From: Muricea muricata
Lineage: Eukaryota; Cnidaria; Anthozoa; Malacalcyonacea; Plexauridae
Assembly: GCA_963855995.1 (NCBI GenBank)
Contig: OY979716.1
Span: 38,424,624 to 38,488,623 of the forward strand
Direction of reading: 5' to 3'
Length of the DNA stretch: 64,000 nucleotides
Part shown: piece after piece, positions 44,093-56,000 of the stretch
Numbering within the stretch: position 1 is the first letter of the stretch
How the letters are laid out: each line of letters begins with the position of its first letter
Program-made: the position numbers and the translations under genes
The notes under the pieces: generated by a model
Database searches by the model: none
The model's input: only the letters and a program-made list of their open reading frames with translations
What the model was told of the DNA's origin: nothing

Positions 44093-47000
44093 ATGATGTG
44101 GAAAAGGAAAACTGGCAGCCCTGCAAAGAAGTTGAAGAACCTCAATTCCCAAAGCGTAAAAAAAGTAAAACAACAAAGGCATGGTCGATTGTCAGTAGAA
44201 CAAGGTTCAAATTCAAATGTGCTTCCAGATGTCTGTATTATTTGTAAAAGAAAAACATATATCAGGGACAAGGTATATTTTGCAAAAGGTTGTTATTTTT
44301 TTCAGTTTAAAACTACCACGTTGCATAGCGCAGTACTTGATGTTATTATATTTTTTGTGAAACTATTATTTACAGAACTAGGAAAACTTCCCAAGACAAA
44401 ATGCACCAGGCTGAAAGCAAAAATGACAAATCGTTTTTGATTCTCATTCGTGATAAAGATTGCGTGGCAATTGAAGTGAAACATCACAATCGGTAATCAG
44501 GACAAGTTTCTCTCATATATTTCAAAGGTACAGGAAAGCGTGTCAACCTATCCCACATCCAAATTAAAAAAGAAATTGAAACGAGACTACCCACAATTAG
44601 TATTCTTCTGTGTCAGTCAACAAAACAAAAGTGAGCTTGTGTACAGTGAATGTAGTAAAACTGGCGAAGTGTTAGATAAATTGGAATTTGAACTGAATGG
44701 AGAGTGTGGATCAGATACAGAACTTAGTGACGAAGAAATGATGGAAGAGATGTATCAAAAAGATGTGCATAGAAATGATGAATTTGCAAAGCTGTACGAG
44801 GTTGCTTTACCACCGCGATCCTGCATTAAAGAAACTGCACCGTTCCCAAAGCTTGGCCACCCTCATCGGTAGACATTTCGAATCTGTCAGCGAAAGATAT
44901 AATTGCAATTGTGCTATTCAATTTTATCGCTTGGGTTATGAATAAATCAGACCAATCAATTCTTGATAACTTTTTACAGCTACAAAAGAGTGAAGAAATA
45001 AAGGTTCTATCAGTTGCACAAGATTTGTTTTACATCACCCACAACGGACAGAAGCCTATGCCAAAATCTCTTGAGCTTAGCATGGCTGTTTGACAGATAT
45101 CTGGTTGCTCAAACATCATCGATATCCTTAATGGGTTTGGATATTGCGTATCTCATTCTAGTACATCACGACATGACACGGCACTGGCAAAAATTAACAT
45201 AAAGACGGAGAAGTCTGTGCCTAAGGAAATTTTGTCGAATCAGCATACCATTTTAGTTTGGGATAATAATGACTTTGGAGAAGAAGCAAAGGTGTTTACA
45301 CACATCACCAATGGCATAGCAATACAAAGAGAAAAAGAAGATGACGTTATTCTTAACCTGAACGTTCCAAAAAGTCAATCGAAATCGCTTTGCACACTTC
45401 CCTGTGAAATTCTGTCCTACGTTGTTGGCAAGAAACAGTCTCCGGACCTGCATTCTCTGGACCTGTCGAAACAGTCTCTGGACCTGTCGCTCATTAGACC
45501 TAGAAGAAAAAGTCTACATCACTGTTCAAGAGTTTGCAGAAAAATGTGATTTTGCGTACGCTCTGGTCAAAATGCTTTATGGAGGTTGCTTACCTGATTG
45601 GACGGGTTTCAATACCTTCTTAGCCAGGGACAAAATACCACCTGTATCAAAGATTGGTTATTTGCCTGTCATTGATTCTTCGCCAATAGAGTACTCTATC
45701 GTGCATACTTGTTTTATGTAAGAATGTTGATATCCCAAAACAACTGGGGATGAATTACATGGTGCTAGTTTTTGACGAAGCAATCTACTCAAAAGCGCAG
45801 CATATCAGATGGAAAAGTACAGAGTTTATGGAGAAACTTATTATTCATATGGAGGATTTCCATGCCATTATGTCCTTCAGTGGTGCAATTGGAAAGCTTT
45901 TCAGTGATGCAGGTCTTCAGGTATTGATTATATTTTACGATAAGCAATTCGAAACAAAACAGTGATGCAGGTCTTCAGGTATTGATTATATTTTACGATA
46001 AGCAATTCAAAACAAAATTATGAAATATTACTTTTGCTGCGAAAAATTGACAGTATATGTGCTCTGCTTCGTTTTAGGAAATTTTGATCGAATCGAGCAT
46101 TGTTGGCGCAGGGTCTGTAAACGGAGTGATGAGCGGTAAATTTTTCAATGGAAGTACCCGACGTCATAAAATCATGCATGAGGCATTGGAGAGAATAAGA
46201 GATGTTTTTAAATTCTTTATCTCCAGAAGAAACTAATAAAATTAATGGTCAAGTTTCAACCCTGAAAAATTTGTGCCCAAGTCGTGACTTTGAAAATCTG
46301 CTTCAGCATCACGCTTTTCATGATACAATGACACGGTATGGTGTGTGTGTTCATTGAAACGGAAAAAGAAGACATGTCCAACATTTGCATTCTGGAGTTC
46401 TTACATTGATACTTCAGGTAAAAATATCCCCAAATATTGAACACATAAACTGTTAACATCTAAGCTCGTTTCTAGGTTTGATGAAGTTTATTCACATGAC
46501 AAGAGAAGGTAACTGGCTTCTTCATCTGTCATCACTGAGGTCGATGCTTCCCTGGTTTTTTGCTGCTGATCGAGTAAACTACTCAAGATATGCATCAGTA
46601 TACTGGTTCAAATGAATGCTTTGAAAGAAACACATCCAGGTTAGACAAAAACAATAATATATACAAGCCAACCTCGGTGTTGCCCTTCTCAATTGGTAAT
46701 ACAGTATACCGTATCTACAACTTAATAAAATATTTGTGGACATTTGTTGTCGATAACTAGATGCAGCTGAAAACATGAAAAGTCACAGGACAGTTCAACG
46801 ACAAAAACGATATGGTTTCTCTTTGATCTCTTGCGACCAAGCCATTGAACAGACGGTGAACAGAGACTCCAAAACCAAAGGCGGATTGATTGGTTTCACT
46901 TTGAACAAAGGGGCTGTTGAAAGGTGGATACTTTCTCAGTCAGAGAGATCTACGATTACACGGCAATGCCAAATAATGGCTAGTGCTGTTGATGATGAAA

Positions 47001-48960
47001 GGTAAAAGCATTAAATTCATTAGATAAGTTATTGAAAAAAAAAGTTAATTGAATTCTATAAGAGCATATCACCGCATGATACGTTGATACATGAATGTTT
47101 TGGTCAATCCCGCTTAAGATATACAACTCTAATTTTGCATAGACAACGTAAGAACTTGGACAAAACACACAAAGAAAAGCATGAAAAGGATGTCCAAAGC
47201 ATTATTAATACGATTCAAAGCATGGTAAACCCGTTTGACACAACACAGCCAAACCTCGTTCATCTTGCAAGTGGTGTCATAGCGCCAGTGGCCATTCAGC
47301 ATGACCTGCAAAGTGCAAAGTCTCTCGAGGAAAAACGTTTTTGTGTATTTGTTCAAGAAAATCTTCTAAGTGATAAGCCAGATGTATTTGATACAATACA
47401 AAGGACAAAACTTCAGACCTTTTCTTGGGCTCTGAAACCAACCAAGACAACCACTTCGAAAGGAAAAGAAGTTTCTTTGAAAAGCTTGAGAAATTTTTGT
47501 GCACGTCTGTTGCTACTTGCCAAGAGCAGAGATGTGGACATGAAGACTGTTTTAAGTTATCCTCTCAGTCCGTATCCTTTGAGCCTTGCCGCTGTAGATG
47601 GTAATCCAATGAAAACGGTGAAGGCGAATTTGATGCACATGCTCGAGGAAATATCACCAGACTGTGTGACTCATACTTTGCCCCGCGACAATGCCATAAT
47701 GGTGGATGTGATGGCGTTACTATTATGTCTGACAAAAATTCCAAAGACTTTTGGAGAACTGGATGCTCAAGTTTTATCACATTTGTTATCACTGGCGAAG
47801 TTTTACAAGTCTTCGCGGATAGACTTTGTTGCAGATCAGTACCCCAAGCATAGCATTAAGGCTAACGAGAGAAGTAGAAGAGCTGCACAAGGGAGTACTC
47901 TTGTTAAAATATATGGAAAGAATCAGGCAACTCCCGCTCAGTGGAAGAAGTACCTTAGCAGCAGCAAAAACAAAGAAGCTCTCATTTTGTTCCTCATCGA
48001 TTGTTGGAAAGACTCAAAGTCAGAGGATTTGACAAGACTGACTTTGTACACTATGCGTGCGCATGAGTGCTTGAAAATTTCTCCCGCAAGTCAATCCACA
48101 GTTGTTGAGACAACTGAAGTAGTAGAGCTGGAGTGTGACCATGAAGAAGCGGACACCCGTTTGCTGCTTCATGCAAAACATGCATCTGATCATGGTTTTC
48201 CGTTGTGGCTATCAAAAGTCCAGACCCTGATGTGTGTCTTCTTATGGTCGCGATGGAACAGAATTTCAGCACTGATTTATATTTTATGACAGGAAATCAG
48301 AATCATTCGAGAATTATTTCATTGAAAAAAGTGTGCGACAAAGTTGGTAGCGAGATATGTAGCATTGGGTTCCACACGTTTACAGGTTGTGACTGTCAGT
48401 TCCTTTCATGGAAAAAGAAAACGAAAAGCCTGGAAAGTATTGTTGGATAATACTAAAAGCAAAGAAGCATTTGAAATCCTTAGAAACGAAGTTGATCCTA
48501 CTGATGAAACATATGAAATGTTGATGGAATATGTTTGTGCTTTGTATGGTCATAGAGATATCACATCTGTAAATGAAGTACTGTACTCTATGTTTCGGCT
48601 AGGGAACTTCTGTGACAAATGTCTACCACTGTCAGAAGATTGCTTAAAGAAGCACATCCAACAAGCGAATCACCAAGCGTTTATCTGGAAACATTCACTG
48701 GTCGCTTTTATTGTACCACCAAGTCCCGTAGGAAATGGTTGGACACTGAAAGATGATGAATTAACAATTTAATGGATGACCAGCTATGTGGCTCCAGATC
48801 GACTATTGGAATTTGTGAACTGTGGTTGAAAAAGAGGTTGCCGGATACAAAGGTGTTCTTGTCTTAAAGCTGGGCTGCAGTGCACAGAGCTATGTAAATG
48901 TCAAGATTATTGTGTAAATGCAATAGCTGATAGCGATTCTGACGAAAAAAAATGGCGTGT
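44093..48960 (+). pseudogene. Broken copy of a large multi-exon family with FEN1/XPG-like motifs and a Cys-rich tail
   Basis: Exon-like blocks in order: LPDVCIICKRKTYIRDK (to 44270, zinc-binding), SFLILIRDKDCVAIEVKHHN (about 44440-44492), 44520-45090 (acidic linker, FNFIAWVMNKSDQSILDNFL), 45217-45440 (HTILVWDNNDFGEEAK, VFTHITNGIAIQ), 45750-45918 (MVLVFDEAIYSKAQHIRW), 46079-46330, 46480-46615 (REGNWLLHLSSLRSMLPWFF), 46775-47005 (TKGGLIGFTLNKGAVERW), 47140-48250 (about 370 open codons) and 48205-48770. The long exon includes ECDHEEADTRLLLHAKHA. The next frame reads KSPDPDVCLLMV and then GFHTFTGCD. The tail CRIQRCSCLKAGLQCTELC is Cys-rich. Nonsense codons at 48769 and about 48826 (in place of a Cys) and several shifts show it is dead. 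I know this as a repeated uncharacterised family in lower animals. Its mobile nature is inference. Confidence 0.55.
45903..46017 (+). repeat. 58-bp tandem duplication across an exon-intron border
   Basis: CAGTGATGCAGGTCTTCAG/GTATTGATTA... is present twice in direct tandem with one or two differences, so the exon end and its GT donor are doubled. Confidence 0.85.
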
Positions 48961-48964
48961 ATGA

Positions 48965-49750
48965 CAATTTTTCCGAATACTTAGGATCGGACACAGTAAT
49001 GGACGTCGTTTAAATGCATAAAAAACGCATGCACAACATGGCCGCAGGATTCACAAGATAAGGTAAGCCTTGCGTTCTTTGTTATCATCAGAACTGGAGT
49101 TTAAAGTCTACCGAGTACGAGTTGCTGGGAATATATGGCATCATTTACTCTCCGAAACCTTGCTTGTAAAAACAGAGTTTTCATTGAGAATGATAGTTGT
49201 CGATATTGATTTCAAATGGAAGGTGAATGAAAAGGCCTACAAGGTGGGGAACCACTCACCACCCTGACCACTCCCCTCCCCTATATGGAATTAACACGAT
49301 ACGGACAATATGCGACGGTACAGAACAACACAATACCTGGAAATTTTATTTGCAAATTCTTAGCATGATATTTAATGTTTGATATTTTTTATAATTGTTC
49401 AACCCAGTTCAACCATTTTCTGTGCATATATGATCCAAACGATATGTGTGCCACGCACATGGTCCCTGCAGAGACCAGATGTATGGGCGCTTTAATATAA
49501 GCAACACACGTTCAATAAGAAAATTTTGTAGATAAAAACAAAGTTTTATCTATTTTTGAAAATTTAGATCTTTAGATTTAAAGTTAAATGCATATTATAC
49601 ATATTACTAACACTTAATAACGAATTTAGCAAAACAATTAGCCTGCATCTTGCCCGATCGTTCCTTAACTTTAGGCTGAACCAGGTTGAAAAAGGACAGG
49701 GATTGAGTAAATTTCACTAAATACCATCACTCAGAATTTGAAATTCAAGA
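48965..49750. other. AT-rich spacer, no gene seen
   Basis: Only short random frames. Confidence 0.4.
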
Positions 49751-49935
49751 TGGCAGCCAAAATTTCAAGCCTTAATTTTGAAAACTTTGGACAAGGATTT
49801 TTCGAGAATGGGCAAGTATTTTTCTTGGGAACTTTTTTTCAAAACATATACTGAAGTAATGATTGTTATTTTGGAGAAATTTTTTATTTTTCAGATAGGG
49901 GTCACAAAACAAAATAATTTGACAACGTAGCCCAC
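49751..49935 (+). repeat. Segment related to 43490-43700
   Basis: ATGGCAGCCAAAAT, GGACAAGGATTTTTCGAGAA, TGGGCAAGTATTTTTCTTGG, GAACTTTTTTT, then ATAGGGGTCACAAAAC and GCCCACGGCCTA parallel the Gypsy upstream region at 43.5-43.7 kb. Confidence 0.5.
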
Positions 49936-50051
49936 GGCCTAGTGGCTTTAGTTGTGTTATTCTTTCGTGACCAGAATTTGACATGCTTGAAGAATTTGTT
50001 GCACTAGGCGCTGTGTTTTCATCTTTCGACATCGGCTTTTCTTTACAACCT

Positions 50052-50366
50052 TTAGTCTAACTGTTTAGTACCGTTGGCATGAATGGTTATTGCCTCAAGA
50101 GACTTCTCGTGGCATTGCCGCTTGCCTCTCAACCTAAAAGCAGTTGTTTCTGAGTCAGACTCCTCATCAGAGCTGTCATCAAATTCAGCTGACGGTTGTT
50201 TCTGGTTGCCCGTTGGGCGGTCGCCTTGTAAAGGCTTGTCAGCTTTATGCTTGATAAACCATCTAAACAGCTTGGTCATTGTGCCCAATGAGTCCTGTAT
50301 TTTAGTTATAGCTACATGGATATCCAGTTTATCCTTTTCCTGTCCCTCTTCGGGCTGTTTTTGCAA
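50052..50366 (-). CDS. Unidentified acidic fragment, possibly the N-terminal part of a retroelement protein
   Basis: About 100 codons with KIQDSLGTMTKLFRWFIKHK, an acidic Ser stretch (EFDDSSDEESDSETTAF) and KRQCHEKSLEAI. It reads towards the segment related to the Gypsy leader (49751-49935), and an adjacent minus frame 50032-49772 starts MSKDENTAPSATNSSS. No domain is recognised. It may be part of the retroelement whose leader is shared with 43.5 kb. Confidence 0.25.
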   Translation of the reverse strand: MQKQPEEGQEKDKLDIHVAITKIQDSLGTMTKLFRWFIKHKADKPLQGDRPTGNQKQPSAEFDDSSDEESDSETTAFRLRGKRQCHEKSLEAITIHANGTKQLD

Positions 50367-50419
50367 GACAACGATTCAGCTATTTCTGTGTCTGTACGAA
50401 GAAGTGCTTCATTAATTCA

Positions 50420-51450
50420 AGCCTGTTTTCCATCCATTGAATTTCTATCTAAAGTATCCAAATACCACTTCGAAACAAGAAATAGTCTAAAATTAGGATA
50501 CTTATGTTTGTTTTCCCACTTCTCCGGGCTATAATGCCTAAAACCAACAAAGGACAGCAACGATTAAAAGGTATTTTTCTAAAGATTCACTCACTTGTTG
50601 TTTTACCTCTCAGCAGAATGTGTGCACTGACCAGCAATTTGCACATGCGTATCTCATGAGACTCCTTCGTGACAGTTACTAATGACAAGATAGAATTACA
50701 TTCTGCAAGGATATAAAAATATATTGCAAAGCATGATTTGAGTATATAAAGTATAAACATGTCAAGCTGTAAAAAGTAAATAGCACTTGTTATATCAAAA
50801 AACTATTTTGAACATTAAAAAATGGTGATATGAGAGAATTCCTATAGCTAATTAAGACTAATCAAGGACTTTCCTGATTATGAACACAAATTGCATCAAA
50901 TGACAAGCTTAATCACAAACCTCAGAATATAGTCCATGAGCCAAATCCCCAAAAATACCTAATCGGTACCATCTGAGGGGGCAAATTCCACCATGCATTT
51001 TTGAAATCCTGAGTGTGTTTACTTTCAAAAAATGTCTGGTGGCCATGTCTCCAGTGTAGCTAAATTGTTTAAAATGCTGTTTCCATAGCATTTGAAGCCA
51101 TTTGCAAGGCATTTGCATTTGATACATATGCATACATTCCTTTCCACATTAGAGAGTTTTAGATTGGTGTTTTTTCTTGATAACTGCAAACCTCAAACCG
51201 CAAGAAATCACTTGACGAATGTCTAGCCGTCAAGTTACACGTTTGCGGTTCATGTTTTTAGGGTTGGAAGGGCTTCTTGAAGTAAGTGAATTACCGCAAG
51301 GTTTTTGTGCAATTTTTACCTAACCAAGCCACGTTTGTGGCATAATTTGATATTTGTTTATAACCATTGTTTATAAAACTTCACTTTTTGTAATTCAATA
51401 GTGAAGCAGGCACTAGATTTTCAAGAATATATGTGAGCTATTAAAAACAA
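50420..51450. other. Spacer without recognised genes
   Basis: It contains a palindromic pair near 51195-51255 (AACCGCAAG...GTCTAGCCG...CGTTTGCGGTT), perhaps a small hairpin element. No coding evidence. Confidence 0.35.
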
Positions 51451-51613
51451 ACATGGCGGCTGTCACCAAGCCTTTTGTCATGTGCCGTTTTCACAATACT
51501 TTGGTCAGGAAACACGGATTTTAGCTATGCGATACCTTGTCGTGATATCCCTCAGAGATATTTGTACATGTATGTTTTATTGTTTCTTGAAATCATCTTT
51601 CTTTTTGTAAGAA

Positions 51614-52877
51614 ATGCTTCCTTTTCAATGGTCTTGGATCGGCAACGACATCATGCTTGCAACTGAAGTAGCAACACGAAGGCCTAGTAGTTCTTCAGAA
51701 TGGGAGGCCATTGCAGGCATTCTGAGTCAAACCTTCAGTACGGTGGAAAAGCCTGTCGATTTGTCTGGAAGAGCATGCAGAGAACGGCTGGAGCGAATAT
51801 TACTTAAATAGAAAGTTTAAAAATTAATTTGTATTTTTATTGCACTGTGCAACCTTTTGATCATGGTATATAATGCCTTAATCTCTTAATATAAAGACAG
51901 GACATATTATATCATTAATATAAATAAATGAGGGGTGTTGATAAATTCTGTCAGGAAAGGGGGCTTATTTAACCTTTTAAATGAAGTGATTATGTCACTT
52001 ATGTGTATGCTTGGGAGTAGGTTAGCCTGGCACAAGCTGGTAAATTACATGTTTCCTATAGTGAGTGTTTGTATGTTTTATGTGTTCTTGTTTAGATGAG
52101 GTACTGAGGAAAATTTGATGAGTTGCAACAACTTCTTGAAGACATATACACAGTTAGGCAAGATCAAGAAGAGAGAAAAGGAAAATAAAAAGCAAAAAGA
52201 ACAAGAAGAACATCAGAAGGCTTTAGCTATGCGATCAGCAGCATTAAGTGGATTGGCCAGTAAGTTATTCTCCTACATTGTTATGTAGCATAGGTCCCTC
52301 TAATGCTTGATAGTTTTATTTGTCATAGGGGAGAGTGCTGCCGCACAGTGTCGTAAATTAGTGACATTAACCAATTTTCCTTTTTTAATGTTTGCTAATT
52401 TCAATATTTATGTAGAAAGAAAGAGCATGACAACTGTTAGTGACAGCAGCAATTCTGATGTAGATGATGTGAACAATGAAATAGATTATGATACTTCCAT
52501 TGAGGCTTCCAATGAAACAAATGAAAAAAAAAAAGGTAAATAGAAATCCATGCACTAAGTAGCTGGTATATGTTAGAGCAACTGAAGTAATATTTGGTTC
52601 AAATAGTGCCAGTATTTTATCTTAGTAAGCATATGAATAGGAAAGTTGATGAATATGGCTAATGAAATTTTATTTTAAAAGATAGAAAAAGAAAATATAA
52701 GAAAAGAACAAGCCAGCAAGCAGCAGTTAATATTATTGCAGTCAAATATGGAACTAAAGCTAGTTTAAAAGATAAAGAACTTGAGTTACGTAAGATAAAA
52801 CTTGAGTTCCAGCAAAAGAAAGAGAAGGAAAAATGCAGCTTGAGTTGGAAGAACGCGAGCTTATCATATCCCTATAG
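51614..52877 (+). pseudogene. Myb/SANT-like DNA-binding protein of a Harbinger element (frameshifted)
   Basis: The first exon (51614-51811) reads FQWSWIGNDIMLATEVATRR, then SEWEAIAGILSQTF and LSGRACRERLERIL, a Myb/SANT-like trihelix of the kind carried as the second gene of Harbinger transposons. The next exon (about 52095-52260) has FDELQQLLEDIYTVRQDQEE, then, after a shift in an A-rich run, KEQEEHQKALAMRSAALSGL. It then runs through an acidic Ser/Asp exon (52417-52535, SDSSNSDVDDVNNEIDYD) to a Lys/Glu coiled-coil (LKDKELELRKIKLEFQQKKE, 52770-52830). A last shift near 52832 precedes LELEERELIISL and the stop at 52877. Element B begins 50 bp further. Two shifts make it a pseudogene. Confidence 0.6.
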
Positions 52878-52928
52878 AAGGACAAGTTGTAATGTTGTGA
52901 GTAAAAACTTGACACAATGCCAGCTTAA

Positions 52929-52967
52929 AGCAGCAGTGCCACCCGCTGCGCACCCTGTTCTGCGCAT
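52929..52967 (+). repeat. Left terminal inverted repeat of element B
   Basis: 39 bp, exact match to the right end; follows TTAA. Confidence 0.95.
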
Positions 52968-53017
52968 GTATCAACTTGAAAAGGTTGGGTGAACTTTTTC
53001 AAGTTTCGAATTTCAAT

Positions 53018-56000
53018 ATGGCGTCTAACGCCGGAGGAGCGCACGGTGGTGCTAGGCGAAATTCAGGTTGGAAAAAGGCATTTTCAAGCCGAGAAGATTA
53101 TAGGAAATCTTGGGAGAGTCATCACAAGAGGATATATTTGAATGTTAATATATTTAATTCGTGGAAAGAGGCGAAAATTGAAGCAGGATACAGCAATTCA
53201 AGTGACAGCGATTTTGCTGCGCATTTGTTGTCCTTAGAATTTCATCGAAAGTAAGTTCTAATTTGGTTTTCTACTCTGCGGTGGTAAACACAACTGTAGT
53301 TAAACAACATTTGGGTAATTTATAGGGAGTCGTCTACTGCTCGAATCCTCAGACCCAAACGTCAACGAATTGGGCAAAACACAACAGCCTTGCCTCAACA
53401 GGAAATTGTAGATGTCAGCGAAGACGAAAGACACATGGCCGAACAGCAGGAAAGTGTCTCTCAAGGTATGAAAGGAATGGACTCATCCCAAATACTATTT
53501 TTAGATCAATTGAATCTATCGCTTCACACATATACGCAATTTCTCTACCGTGTAAAATGAGAAAGCAAAAAGGTCCAAAATATCAAAAAAATTTTTGGAA
53601 CCTTATTGGTTCCTGATCTTTATTTTTGTTGTTCTTTATAATCGGTATTTTACGGCAATTGCGTGTAAAATCGCGTTAAACTTTTGTCTCGACCGGTTTG
53701 CTCTCATGACATGAATTCATTCACAATACAATGCTTTGACGTTGCTGAATGACATTTCGTGTAACATTGGATGCAACATTGTTCATAATAGCTAATCAAA
53801 CGTTTTAGGACTGTATATTAAAACTGTAGCAATGAATCATTGACGAAATGCGAGATTGTTGTGATCAAAACATGAGACAGAAGCCCGTTAATTTATGTTT
53901 GTCACAATGCTTTGTTTATGTTTGATGTACGGTACAGTAAGATTCTTCTACATATGTTAGAGGGGGCCATATAACAGGTTTAAATGTGAAATTTTATTAT
54001 TTGAAAATATGCCACCCTATGCAAGGGGGGGGGGGAGTTAGTGATAGAGTCAGTTGATCCATCCAAAAATTTAAAATTTGACTATAGTTGCCTTTGGCGT
54101 ATGTTCAGGATAAATGCTCGCTGTTGCACTATTGTCTGTGATGAATTATATTTTACGCTTTTAGAACAAAGAACATCTACACCACTGAAATGTTCTGGTG
54201 CAGAAGCACCCTCCCACATTGAGTCACCAGTGTCCTTCGAAGGCCAAGTGCTTGACCATTTTCACCATGAGGCACATAATGATCAGATAGGCATAGATGA
54301 TGCATCATTTCAGGAAAGGTAAGCAAGAATTGTGTTTATTATTTGTATATAACATATTTTTATTTTACTTTATTTAACATCTTGATTATATAGTCTTGCT
54401 GGTGATTCCATAGTAAATCGAGAAGGAAATACATCAATCTTTGTGGATGATAGGTTGTGATTCTGAAGAAACCGTCTCCGTTGAAAGCATTGGGTGAATA
54501 GTGTGTTTTAATTGTGTAGTAGACTGTTAAATTTGTAATTTATTAGGATATTTGAATACTGGCTTCACAGATATTATAGCCCACAACAAAATTTATCATA
54601 TGCCTGTTTTTTAACAGACTACATGATCATACTACGTCAGCGATTCAATTTTTAAATGAAGAAGAAAATCCTAATGACAACGAGTACCAGTAAGCAATTC
54701 TTTATCCATTTTAAACAGTCAACCATGCTTGATTTTCATGTGTTACAAATTAACAAATTTTATTGATATCTCACTTTTTCGTATTAGAGTAATATGTATT
54801 TTAACTTGTCAAAGGCATTTGAAACTTTTGTATAATGTGTTATTAACTATATTTATAGAGAGGAGGATGATGATGTGGTCTATTATGATGCTTTCGACCC
54901 GTTTGACCCAGATGAACAACAGTTTGAGCAATCTGATTCTGACGATGATTTGGGTGAAACTGATTCAGGAAAGAAAACCAGTTTTGGGTTTGGACCACAT
55001 CCAAAGTTCAGTAGAGGTGATGAGAAATATGCCTTGAATGAAGAGCTCAAGATGGTTGAAGAAAAACGTTTCATTTGCTCTCTGGATCTGTTGCTTGATA
55101 TGCTTTCAAAACGTTGCCAAACTCCCGGTTGCAATAACATTCCAAATGTGACACACCACTTTATTGGTACAACACTGGTTGCAAACATTTCATGCCAGGC
55201 TGGACATGCATTCAGGTTCTGCTCCTCTCATGAAGTTAGCCAAATGTATGTAAATAACATCCAGGTTGCTGCTGCTGTGTTGCTGTCAGGGAACAACTTT
55301 GGCAAAGTAAAACGCTTGGCTGAAAGCATGAATTTGGCATTTGTATCAAAATCTTCATACTTTAGGATCCAAAGAGTATATCTTTTGCCAGCAGTGGATG
55401 AGTGGTGGGGTGGATGAGAGGTCAATTAATGGAAGAATTTCGAGGCCAGGAAGTCGTATGTAGTGGTGATGGCCAGTGTGATTCTCCTGGTTTCAGCGCG
55501 AAGAATCTGTGTTATTTCATTATGGAAGTTACTTCAAAATACATCTTGGAGGTTCAAATCGTTGATAAACGACATGTTGGCTTAGTATCCAGCAACATGG
55601 AAGTGGAAGGCTTGAAGAAGTCCTTGAAAAAACTTCAGGAGGACTTGAATGTTGTCGAATTGGTAACTGATGCATCGTCATCTGTCAAGAAATTACTGGG
55701 TAGGTTGAAGCTTACAAATTGATTAGAGATAATAAAAAAGGTAGTAAAGACATATATTTGTTTTATATGAATAATTTGTGTCAAAGTTTAATTTTAATGT
55801 TTTCTTTAGTTCATTATTGATCATTTTTACTTTGTTATTCATTTTGGCACCTGAAATGATAACAAAGCACATATTTATAGCATGGAAAGGTGAACTATGT
55901 AGAAACTAGACAATCATATGCTTTTGTAGATCCACCACAATTTTTTTTGTGAGCTGTTACAAGTACAATGTAGAGTTAGTACAAGTATGTATTGTCATAT

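Noticed and set aside
54001..54322. A separate 93-codon gene start at 54041
   Set aside because: The 5' half is intron; only 54165-54318, an exon of the element B transposase, fits the splice sites and phase.
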